Positions 33,593 through 40,884 of a stretch of 45,564 nucleotides of DNA are shown here, piece by piece; position 1 is the stretch's first letter; each line of letters begins with the position of its first letter. Origin of the DNA: Verrucomicrobiota bacterium (GTDB lineage Bacteria > Verrucomicrobiota > Verrucomicrobiia > Chthoniobacterales > JAFAMB01); the NCBI GenBank assembly GCA_019239825.1, contig JAFAZK010000250.1:1-45564 (forward strand), given 5' to 3'. The position numbers were made by a program, and so were the translations under genes. Under the pieces are notes generated by a model. The model did not search any database and was not told where the DNA came from. It worked only from the letters and a program-made list of their open reading frames with translations.

Positions 33593-34447
33593 ATGCCTTT
33601 TCTCCCTTCCGGTATTCGAGCGGAGTTGCCTAGGAAATTCCGCGACTACGTAATTTTAGGGTTTTTGATTCTGTGTCTGCTTTTCTTTTTGATGCCGTTC
33701 TACGTGATGATCGTCAACGGCTTGAAAGAGGCGACCAGCGTCAGCGTCTCCACGATGTGGAATTTGCCGACCCAGTTGAGCGGCGGTGGATTCAGGGAGG
33801 CATTCCAGCGTTTAGGTCCAAGCATGGGCAACAGTCTTTTGATTGCGATACCCGCCACGATTATCTCCGCCTGTTGGGGCTCAGTGAACGGTTACCTGTT
33901 TTCCAAATGGAAATTCCGCGGATCTAACGTCCTTTTTGCCCTGCTCGTTTTCGGAATGTTTATCCCTTATCAGAGCATCTTGATCCCGCTCATCCAGTTC
34001 CTGGAGACGATAAGACTATACGGAACCATTCCTGGTCTGGTAGTCGTTCATGTGATCTACGGCTTGCCCATTGTCACCTTAATCTTCAGAAATTATTTTA
34101 CTAACATTCCCGATGAGATGGTAGAAGCAGCCCGGATCGATGGTGCTGGCCTCGTCCGGATTTTTACCAATGTTATGCTGCCGTTGTCTTTGCCGGCATT
34201 CGTCGTGGTCTGTATCTTCCAGTTTACTAACATTTGGAATGATTTCTTGTTCGGGGTCACTATTTTAACGAATCCGCAAGCGCAGCCGGTAACCGTCGCC
34301 TTAAACAATCTCCAGGGATCTTATTCCGTGGACTGGAACGTCGTAATGGCAGGAGCCATCACGGCCGCGCTTCCTACGGCCCTGGTCTATATCTTTCTGG
34401 GACGGTTTTTCATCCGTGGATTGCTGGCCGGCTCGGTCAAAGGCTAG
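33593..34447 (+). CDS. Sugar ABC transporter permease (MalG/UgpE-like)
   Basis: 284 aa, six membrane segments, second permease of the importer. EAA motif EAARIDGAGLVRIFTNVMLP. The N-terminal segment is at about residues 22-45 and the C-terminus FIRGLLAGSVKG is typical of MalG-type subunits. It starts 2 nt after the preceding permease. Together with the binding protein this forms a carbohydrate-uptake type 1 importer. Confidence 0.94.
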   Translation: MPFLPSGIRAELPRKFRDYVILGFLILCLLFFLMPFYVMIVNGLKEATSVSVSTMWNLPTQLSGGGFREAFQRLGPSMGNSLLIAIPATIISACWGSVNGYLFSKWKFRGSNVLFALLVFGMFIPYQSILIPLIQFLETIRLYGTIPGLVVVHVIYGLPIVTLIFRNYFTNIPDEMVEAARIDGAGLVRIFTNVMLPLSLPAFVVVCIFQFTNIWNDFLFGVTILTNPQAQPVTVALNNLQGSYSVDWNVVMAGAITAALPTALVYIFLGRFFIRGLLAGSVKG

Positions 34448-34461
34448 CGCGTAAGCGAGCT

Positions 34462-34603
34462 GATCGTCCTCGTACTCGTTCTCGAAATGTTCGCAGCGTT
34501 AAGCATGACCACAGGACTTAGATTCGGAGTAAGCGGCTTCCAACACTCGTCGGCGCCACCGGACTAGAAAGCCTCGAGGACAACGACGGGTACGAGGACG
34601 ATC
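34462..34603. repeat. TCGTCCTCGTACTCG inverted word repeat
   Basis: Left arm TCGTCCTCGTACTCGTTCTC at 34464-34483 and right arm GGGTACGAGGACGATCA at about 34588-34604, around a ~90-bp core in the spacer before the second GMC gene. A related single arm is at 24708-24725 just before the first GMC gene and another at 4803-4832. Confidence 0.5.
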
Positions 34604-34611
34604 ATTTTCGC

Positions 34612-36123
34612 ATGAGCTCAGCACACTACGATCTGGTCATCATCGGTACCGGCATGGGCGGCGGCATGTTAGCTTACGCTCTCAAGGATACCGGGATGAA
34701 GATCTTACTGCTCGAGCGCGGCGACTTTCTTCCGCAAGAGCCAGAGAACTGGAGCCCGGAAGCCGTCTTCGATCATAAACGTTACAAGCCGCCAGAGACC
34801 TGGTACGATGCGACCGGCAAACCTTTCTCTCCGGGAGTTCATTATTTTGTGGGTGGAAACACGAAAGTTTATGGCGCTGCGCTTCCTCGCCTTCGAAAGG
34901 AAGATTTTTCCGCGCTCGAACACGAAGAAGGAGTATCTCCCGCCTGGCCCATCACCTATGAAGAGCTGGAGCCCTATTATGAGCGGGCCGAAGCGCTCCT
35001 GGCGGTTCATGGCGCCACGGGCGACGATCCTACTGATCCGCCTAGGCGAAACCCGTTCCCGTTTCCGCCGGTACCGCATGAGCCTTATATCGAAGACCTG
35101 AAATCGAGACTTCAGCGTCAAGGGTTGCATCCTTGTTTTTTACCGATGGGAATCGACCTGCGGGAAGGTGGCCGCTGCATTCGTTGTAAGACTTGTGATG
35201 GTTTCCCTTGCCAGGTACATGCGAAGAGTGAGGCCGATCTCTGTTGTGTGCGACCCGCAACCCTGTCGGAGAACGTGAAGTTGATGACGCGGACTTTCGC
35301 ACGTCGTCTACTCACGGATCCGAGCGGGAAAAAGGTAGAAACTATCGAAATAGAACAGAATGGCGCCGTCAGTCTCATTCATGCCGACAGATTTGCGGTC
35401 TCTTGCGGGGCTGCGAACTCCGCTGCTTTACTGCTCCGATCTGCCTCTCCTGCACATCCTTATGGCCTCGCGAACTCAGCCGGATTGATCGGCCGTAACT
35501 ACATGGTCCACAATAATACCGCCTTGATGGCGGTGGCTCCTGGCCGCATCAACCCGACCACCTTTCAGAAAACCATGGTGGTTAACGATTATTATTTTCG
35601 TGGGCCGGCCAATTGGAAATATCCGTTAGGTAACTTGCAGCTCTTAGGCAAACTCCAGGCTGGTATGCTAACCGCCGACAAACCGCTGATCCCCCGGTTT
35701 GTGTTAAAAGCGTTTGCTGATCGCAGCGTCGATTGGTGGGTGATGTCTGAGGATTTACCTAGCCCAGACAATCGGGTACTGGTTAGTAGCAGCGGGCGCA
35801 TCACCGTGCATTGGACACCGACAAATCGCCGAGCGCACTATCGTCTAGTATCCGCCGCCAGGACCATGATGAAACGGGCCGGTTATCCGATCGTCCTGAC
35901 TCAGACGATGGGAATCGAAACCAACTCACACCAGTGCGGGACCGCCCGGTTCGGTAACGACCCGCGTAGCTCCGTGCTCGATCCATTTTGTCGGACCCAT
36001 GATGTGCAGAATCTTTATGTCGTCGATAGTTCGTTTTTCCCATCGTCAGCTGCATGTAATCCGGCGCTGACGATTGCCGCGCAAGCGCTAAGGGTGGCTG
36101 AGGAGTTAGAGAAGACACCGTAA
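34612..36123 (+). CDS. GMC-family FAD-dependent oxidoreductase with Cys cluster
   Basis: 503 aa. FAD-binding start YDLVIIGTGMGGGMLAYAL (residues 6-24) and ILLLERGD, the GMC insertion GGNTKVYGAALPRLR, and the catalytic C-terminal block SHQCGTARFG with CNPALTIAAQ. A cysteine cluster C189-x2-C192-x2-C195-x4-C200 (CIRCKTCDGFPC) could hold a metal or Fe-S centre; some FAD sugar dehydrogenases carry such a cluster, but equivalence is unproven. No signal peptide. It ends the catabolic block; likely oxidises a sugar or its glycoside. Confidence 0.9.
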   Translation: MSSAHYDLVIIGTGMGGGMLAYALKDTGMKILLLERGDFLPQEPENWSPEAVFDHKRYKPPETWYDATGKPFSPGVHYFVGGNTKVYGAALPRLRKEDFSALEHEEGVSPAWPITYEELEPYYERAEALLAVHGATGDDPTDPPRRNPFPFPPVPHEPYIEDLKSRLQRQGLHPCFLPMGIDLREGGRCIRCKTCDGFPCQVHAKSEADLCCVRPATLSENVKLMTRTFARRLLTDPSGKKVETIEIEQNGAVSLIHADRFAVSCGAANSAALLLRSASPAHPYGLANSAGLIGRNYMVHNNTALMAVAPGRINPTTFQKTMVVNDYYFRGPANWKYPLGNLQLLGKLQAGMLTADKPLIPRFVLKAFADRSVDWWVMSEDLPSPDNRVLVSSSGRITVHWTPTNRRAHYRLVSAARTMMKRAGYPIVLTQTMGIETNSHQCGTARFGNDPRSSVLDPFCRTHDVQNLYVVDSSFFPSSAACNPALTIAAQALRVAEELEKTP

Positions 36124-36203
36124 TTAGGGTAGTGGCGTATGTGCAGCTGCGGGAGCAATTAGCAGGGACGTCGTTCCTCTCGGCCAGTGCCAGGAGCACT
36201 CTG

Positions 36204-36926
36204 ACCATGAAATGGTCCAACAGAACAGCCCAGGGCTTTAGCCCTGGGTAACGGCGTAACCGAGTGCGCCCTGAAAGTGGCGCCCGACGCGCGCGGTGTT
36301 CAATCCCAGATGTAACGTTCGTCGAAGGCAACCCGGTGGCGTTTCATGATTTCGCGAATCTCTTCCTGGTAACTAAACTTTTTGTGATGCTCGGTTTGGT
36401 TTAGGATATAGGCTGTAACGGAGTCCAGGTTCGATTCGCTCACGGAGAATGCGCCGTATCCATTCTGCCAACTGAAATTAGAGAGCCCTTTTTCCTTGAG
36501 GCGTTTTGATGAGGCGCCCTTCAGGCGGCCGATTAAATCGGAGAATGCAATATTCTTCGATAGAGAAGAGAAAACGTGGACGTGGTCTTCAACGCCTCCG
36601 ATTTTGATCGGGTGACAATCCAAGTTTTTCAAAGTGCCGGCCATGTAGGAATAGATCTCGTTCCGGATCTCGTCCGACCGTAGGTATGGTCGTCGATCTT
36701 TTGTGGAAAAGATCGCGTGAACGAGGAGATGAGTCAGGGACTGGCCCACGAATTAATAACAACATACATTGATGTTATGGTCAAGCGATTCGAGCCGTAG
36801 ACGCGCTTTGATGATCAGACCGTCTCCCGGCTGCACACCGTCTCGGCCGCCACTTTCAGGGCGCCTTGGTTTCGCCGTTTACCCAGGGCTAAAGCCCTGG
36901 GCTATTCTGTAGGACCATTTCATGGT
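36204..36926. mobile_element. IS200/RAYT-like unit framed by nested inverted repeats
   Basis: 723-bp unit. Outermost arms ACCATGAAATGGT (36204-36216) and exact complement (36914-36926). Next hairpins CCCAGGGCTTTAGCCCTGGG (36229-36248) and CCCAGGGCTAAAGCCCTGGG (36882-36901). Innermost GCCCTGAAAGTGGCG (36268-36282) and exact complement (36849-36863). The transposase gene lies inside on the minus strand. Inverted pairs of palindromes flanking a tyrosine HUH transposase are the layout of REP-RAYT units rather than of classical IS200. Confidence 0.82.
36300..36749 (-). CDS. IS200/IS605-like HUH transposase (REP-associated, RAYT-like)
   Basis: 149 aa, single-strand DNA transposase of the Y1 HUH type. 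HUH motif H56-V-H58 in EDHVHVF; catalytic tyrosine Y114 with Q118 in YILNQ, the family's Y-x3-Q helix. The fold start THLLVHAIFSTKDRRPYL and the end DERYIWD match the short TnpA group. The only usable start is the GTG at 36749, because a stop lies two codons upstream; no Shine-Dalgarno is seen. The frame is intact, so it may be active. It would act on the hairpins around it and perhaps on the gene-less copy at 22636-22854. Confidence 0.9.
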   Translation of the reverse strand: MGQSLTHLLVHAIFSTKDRRPYLRSDEIRNEIYSYMAGTLKNLDCHPIKIGGVEDHVHVFSSLSKNIAFSDLIGRLKGASSKRLKEKGLSNFSWQNGYGAFSVSESNLDSVTAYILNQTEHHKKFSYQEEIREIMKRHRVAFDERYIWD

Positions 36927-36961
36927 CAAACCGCTCACCTCCCTGCCAAACGTGGAGTCAT

Positions 36962-37396
36962 TCAACCCGCTCCCAACAATTTCCTTACCGCCGCATTATG
37001 CGCGGCCTGGGGATGCTTTCTATCGAGCTCCGATCGGAGACGTTCAACGAACGACTTCACGGCCGCAGACGCCGAGTGTAGCGCTACCTCTGCCACGCCT
37101 TCACCATAACTGGTCGACACCAAAACCTTGTCACCCTTTCTCTGAAAACGAACCCAGGCATCTGATTCGGTAAACTCGAAGATCTCGCTCGGACTACCAG
37201 CTTCCAATTTTCGAATGATTTCAGCAAAACTCGCCGCCAAATCTACCAATGGAATCCAATCCCAATCCGCACTGAAGTCTTTGTTGCCGATATGGAAAAC
37301 CAAATTACCCAGTGCCACCCGATAGCGGAGATCCTCCTCAGTCACCGATGACCAGTCCGTTTCCCTATCTTCGTTGAGCCGATAATCCAAGTGCAT
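36962..37396 (-). CDS. Probable immunity protein for the adjacent toxin
   Basis: 144 aa, acidic in its first half, no signal peptide, cytoplasmic. No family recognised with certainty. The pattern (YRVALGNLVFHIG, WIPLVDLAASF, FEFTESDAWVRFQRKGD) resembles small immunity-type proteins of polymorphic toxin loci. The ATG is 3 nt after the stop of the predicted exported toxin, the usual toxin-then-immunity order. An unrelated hypothetical protein is the alternative. Confidence 0.6.
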   Translation of the reverse strand: MHLDYRLNEDRETDWSSVTEEDLRYRVALGNLVFHIGNKDFSADWDWIPLVDLAASFAEIIRKLEAGSPSEIFEFTESDAWVRFQRKGDKVLVSTSYGEGVAEVALHSASAAVKSFVERLRSELDRKHPQAAHNAAVRKLLGAG

Positions 37397-37399
37397 AGG

Positions 37400-37795
37400 C
37401 TAAAACGGGAATGCGGTAATTACTTCGTTCCGGTTGCTTACTACTACGCGCAGTCGCGTGGCCGGCCCCCCATCGATTGTCGTGCCGATCTGACGCTGAA
37501 AATCGTATTCATAGAGCGTCCCTGGACGGCCGTGAGTATTGTGGCGGGCACGCCCGTTACGAACAGCTTCATTGATCATGTCTCGGAGACTGTCCACGGT
37601 GAGTCCGGCCTGGAACTTACCCGCACCGGCGGCCGTGCTATCCGACCAATGGCGTTCAATGATGTGCTGCAACCTCGAGTGAGTCAGAATTACTTGATCT
37701 GCACTGGTCTCAACCTGGGCATACCCAGTGGTCGGAATAGCGGTCAACAAAAGACCGAAGCTTAGAAACAAAGCAGCGATTAAGCGAAGATTCAT
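37400..37795 (-). CDS. Exported small protein, candidate EndoU/BECR-like ribonuclease toxin
   Basis: 131 aa. Signal peptide at residues 1-27 (hydrophobic core AALFLSFGLLLTAI, ending GYAQ), then a ~104-aa domain. The domain has paired histidines in THSRLQHIIERHW, a middle KFQAGLTVDSLRDMI, and an ending LRVVVSNRNEVITAFPF. Histidines early and a T-A-(F/Y)-P near the end recall bacterial EndoU and related toxin RNases; this is a resemblance by eye only. Its ATG overlaps the rpe stop (ATGA), so expression is tied to rpe, and the probable immunity gene follows after 3 nt. Confidence 0.55.
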   Translation of the reverse strand: MNLRLIAALFLSFGLLLTAIPTTGYAQVETSADQVILTHSRLQHIIERHWSDSTAAGAGKFQAGLTVDSLRDMINEAVRNGRARHNTHGRPGTLYEYDFQRQIGTTIDGGPATRLRVVVSNRNEVITAFPF

Positions 37796-38451
37796 TCTCT
37801 TCCGCGCAATTCCGCTATCTCCTTAACCGGATCTTCCGATCGGAAGACAGCCGTTCCGGCGACCAAAACATTCGCACCGGCCTCGGTCGCTACCCGCGCC
37901 GTATCCGGCCGAATACCTCCATCAACCTCTATGTTAAAATCGAGTCCCCGTTGTTCTCGGATTTTTTTTGCCGCCCTCACTTTCTCCATCGTCTCCGGAA
38001 TAAACGCCTGCCCGCCGAACCCAGGGTTCACCGTCATAACCAGCAGAAGATCGATTTGGTCTAAGAACGGCTCAACCTTTTTGAACGGAGTGGGCGGACT
38101 AATTGCGAGTCCCGCGGTACAGCCGCTATCTCGTATCGCCCGAGCCGTCGCCCTGGTATCACATGGCGCCTCCACATGAAAGGTAATGTTCCGAACGAAC
38201 GGCTGAAATCGCGGAAAAAAATGGTCCGGTCTTTCGATCATCAGATGCACATCCAGTGGTACCTTCGCTACCTTGTAGATCGCCTCCGTTACGGCCGGTC
38301 CCATGGTAAAGTTATCCACAAAATGGCCATCCATAATATCGACGTGAAACCAGTCGGCTCCAGCTTTTTCGATCCGAGTGATTTCCTCACCTATTCTCGA
38401 GAAATCGCACGCAAACACTGAAGGCGCGATAATGATTGGTTTGCTGCTCAC
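37792..38451 (-). CDS. rpe: Ribulose-phosphate 3-epimerase
   Basis: 219 aa, TIM-barrel enzyme interconverting ribulose 5-phosphate and xylulose 5-phosphate. Metal-binding/catalytic residues are visible in WFHVDIMDGHFV (H36, D38), in DVHLMIERP and in IEVDGGIRPDT; the phosphate loop region is VNPGFGGQAF. Normal length. The stop overlaps the start of the predicted toxin gene, an unusual partner. The upstream spacer holds CACAAAG repeats. Confidence 0.96.
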   Translation of the reverse strand: MSSKPIIIAPSVFACDFSRIGEEITRIEKAGADWFHVDIMDGHFVDNFTMGPAVTEAIYKVAKVPLDVHLMIERPDHFFPRFQPFVRNITFHVEAPCDTRATARAIRDSGCTAGLAISPPTPFKKVEPFLDQIDLLLVMTVNPGFGGQAFIPETMEKVRAAKKIREQRGLDFNIEVDGGIRPDTARVATEAGANVLVAGTAVFRSEDPVKEIAELRGRE

Positions 38452-38460
38452 GATGCTACC

Positions 38461-38805
38461 TTGATTATCACAACAAGGTCACAAAGACCACAAAGCGGCG
38501 TGACCGCAACCAAAGACGTTAAAATCTCACGCAAAGACGCAAAGGCGCAAAGGTCAAAACAATACCGGAACAGCTGCCTAGAGGCGAACGATGCTCGACG
38601 TTGGCACCGTAAAGGCACCTAGGGGGGACTCAAGACGACTTGCTTCAATAACGTGACCGCCGAGCAACAAGGATCGGCTACCAGTGCCTATCGGTACTGA
38701 TCTCAATAGTTCCCGGCACTTTCCGTCATTCGCTTTGCGCATTTGCGTTTTTGCCTGCAGAATTTTCTTCCGTCCTCCGTGCGCTTTGTGTCTTTGTGGT
38801 GAAAT
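38461..38805. repeat. CACAAAG/CTTTGTG inverted word repeats upstream of tadA
   Basis: The 363-bp spacer between the divergent rpe and tadA genes has no gene. Left words TCACAAAGACCACAAAG (about 38475-38495) and CACGCAAAGACGCAAAGG (about 38528-38548) face right words GCGCTTTGTGTCTTTGTGG (about 38781-38799). The same words occur at 13618-13696. Promoters of both genes must lie here, but I could not pick them out. Confidence 0.5.
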
Positions 38806-38814
38806 TTTATTCGT

Positions 38815-39285
38815 ATGTTGGATTTTGCGAGTGACACCTATTTTATGGGGGAAGCCCTCCGCCAGGCGCGAAGAGCACGCTCGGCCGAGGAGGTTCCGGT
38901 CGGGGCGGTCATCGTATCTGGCGGCAATATCATCGCTCGCGCTTGGAACCAGGTTGAGACTCTCAAGGACGCCACTGCGCACGCCGAAATGCTAGCGATA
39001 ACGCAGGCCGAAAGCGCCGTCGGTGACTGGAGACTCACTGAATGCGACCTTTATGTCACCAAAGAGCCTTGCCCCATGTGCGCAGGCGCGATTGTCCATG
39101 TCCGGTTACGCCGAGTGATTTTCGGTTGCCCAGACCCGAAAGGAGGCGCAGCCGGCAGCATGATCAATCTTTTACAAATGCCCCAGCTAAACCATCGCTG
39201 CTTAATCACCTCCGGTGTCTGCGAAGAAGAATGCCGTCAGCTTCTCCAGGATTTTTTTCGCGACCGACGGGAGCAGAATAGTTGA
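38815..39285 (+). CDS. tadA: tRNA-specific adenosine deaminase
   Basis: 156 aa. It converts A34 to inosine in the tRNA-Arg(ACG) anticodon. Zinc and proton-shuttle residues H56-A-E58 in ATAHAEML, and C86-x2-C89 in EPCPMCAGAI. The N-terminal MGEALRQARRA and IVSGGNIIARAWN are typical. The CDA-fold family also includes guanine and cytosine deaminases, but the length and motifs fit TadA. ATG at 38815. Confidence 0.94.
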   Translation: MLDFASDTYFMGEALRQARRARSAEEVPVGAVIVSGGNIIARAWNQVETLKDATAHAEMLAITQAESAVGDWRLTECDLYVTKEPCPMCAGAIVHVRLRRVIFGCPDPKGGAAGSMINLLQMPQLNHRCLITSGVCEEECRQLLQDFFRDRREQNS

Positions 39286-39337
39286 GGGTTTGCTGTTAGC
39301 AGTTTGCGGTTGGCCGTCCGCCACCGGCTTTTGAAAC

Positions 39338-39384
39338 CCATCGGTCCTATAGTCCTATCAGTCCCATAGGCCCTATCCGTCGCA
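39338..39384. repeat. GTCCTAT word repeat
   Basis: Four consecutive decayed copies of the word (A)GTCCTAT (CGGTCCTATAGTCCTATCAG, then TCCCATAGGCCCTAT) in the 131-bp spacer between the convergent tadA and NCS2 genes. No terminator was recognised. Confidence 0.4.
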
Positions 39385-39416
39385 CGTCTCAGACGCGCCG
39401 TTCCCTTGACAGCCCC

Positions 39417-40796
39417 CTATGGAAACAGGTAATGCAGCAAGAACAGCCCGACCAAAGCGTAGGCCGCCGGTTTGATCTCTTTCGCTCGTCCGGTTAACAG
39501 ATGTATCAGGACGCACACGATAAAACCAAGGGCCAGGCCGTCACTGGCTGAGGTCAGGACCATCAGGAGCATGGTCACAAGAAAGGTCGCTGCTACCGTT
39601 AAATCCGCGAACTTCAATTCGCCCAATCCCTGAGCCATAAAGATTCCAATGACGACCAATACCGGGCCAGTAGCTATGGCCGGCACCGCTGCAATGACCG
39701 GGGTAAAGAAAAGAGCAGCCAGATAACAGATCGCAACGACAATGCTCACCAAACCGGTACGGCCTCCTGCCTCCGCCCCCGCCGCTGATTCAATGTAGAT
39801 AACCGGTGTGTTGGTACCGAGCAGAGCAGCACCCATCGCTGCCGTGGCGTCGGCGGTGAGAGCTTGTTTAAGTTTTGGCAAATCACCGTTCTCATCGGTC
39901 AATTTGGCGAGACCACACACGGCCAGTAGGGTCGCCATCGCAGAGAACAAATCACCAAACAAGATGGCTAACACAATTGGCAGACAAAGGTTCAAGTGAG
40001 TCCAAAAATATCCAAAATCGAGTTGTAAAAATACTTTCCCCATTGAGCCAGGCCAGTCGAAAAACCGCCCCGGTAACATGGTCAACGTGGTATGAGGATG
40101 TGAACCCGGCAGGAATAAACCGGTGATGCTGATCAGCAAGATCGACAAGACGAGCGCGGCAGGCACGCGTCGATAAGTCATTACGACCGTAATCGCGATA
40201 CCGATAAAAGGCAGCAACACGCCGGGCGACGCTAAACTACCGAGCCCAATCATGGTGCGCGGATTTGCCACCAGAAGCCCGCAATTTTTTAACCCGAGAT
40301 AAGCCAGAAAGAAACCGATCCCAACAGAAACAATCTTTTTAAAGTAACCCGGAAAACTGTCAATGATCAGCTTGCGGAGTCCGGTTACCGACAGAATAAA
40401 GAATAAGATACCACTGTAAAAAACCAGCCCAAGTGCGCCCTGCCAAGGCACGTGCATCCCCTGACACACTTGATAAGCGAGCAAAGCATTCACTCCCATA
40501 CCCGGGGCCATGGCAAGCGGATAGTTAGTCCATAACCCCATCATTACAGTAAAAACCGCACCCACTACCGCGGTCGCCGTGATCAAGGCTCCATAATCCA
40601 TGCCCGAAGCGGACATGATCATCGGATTGACCACCAGAATGTAAGACAACGTACTGAAGGTCGTTAACCCGGCTAGAAGTTCACAACGAAAGTTGGAGCC
40701 CCGTTCCGAGATGCGGAAAAACCGATCGATGCTGCTTAACAAGCGATTCGACCGCACCGTGCCTGCGCTGGACGTGGAGGAGGCTGCTTCTGACAT
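39417..40796 (-). CDS. NCS2 family purine/xanthine permease (AzgA-like)
   Basis: 459 aa with about 12-14 membrane segments, a proton-coupled nucleobase importer of the AzgA (adenine/guanine/hypoxanthine) branch. Landmarks: RCELLAGLTTFSTLSYILVV near the N-terminus, NYPLAMAPGMGVNALLAY, and the substrate-site region IESAAGAEAGGRTGLVS with AAALLGTNTPVIY. The adenine-deaminase-like gene 3 kb away would fit with purine use, although the two are not in one operon. ATG at 40796. Confidence 0.92.
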   Translation of the reverse strand: MSEAASSTSSAGTVRSNRLLSSIDRFFRISERGSNFRCELLAGLTTFSTLSYILVVNPMIMSASGMDYGALITATAVVGAVFTVMMGLWTNYPLAMAPGMGVNALLAYQVCQGMHVPWQGALGLVFYSGILFFILSVTGLRKLIIDSFPGYFKKIVSVGIGFFLAYLGLKNCGLLVANPRTMIGLGSLASPGVLLPFIGIAITVVMTYRRVPAALVLSILLISITGLFLPGSHPHTTLTMLPGRFFDWPGSMGKVFLQLDFGYFWTHLNLCLPIVLAILFGDLFSAMATLLAVCGLAKLTDENGDLPKLKQALTADATAAMGAALLGTNTPVIYIESAAGAEAGGRTGLVSIVVAICYLAALFFTPVIAAVPAIATGPVLVVIGIFMAQGLGELKFADLTVAATFLVTMLLMVLTSASDGLALGFIVCVLIHLLTGRAKEIKPAAYALVGLFLLHYLFP

Positions 40797-40884
40797 TGTC
40801 GTGGTTGATATTCACTGTCCCGGACAGAAATCCCCGTAGCTTTCTCCTCCCCGGCGCCTGTCCCTCACCGGCGGCTGAGTTCGA

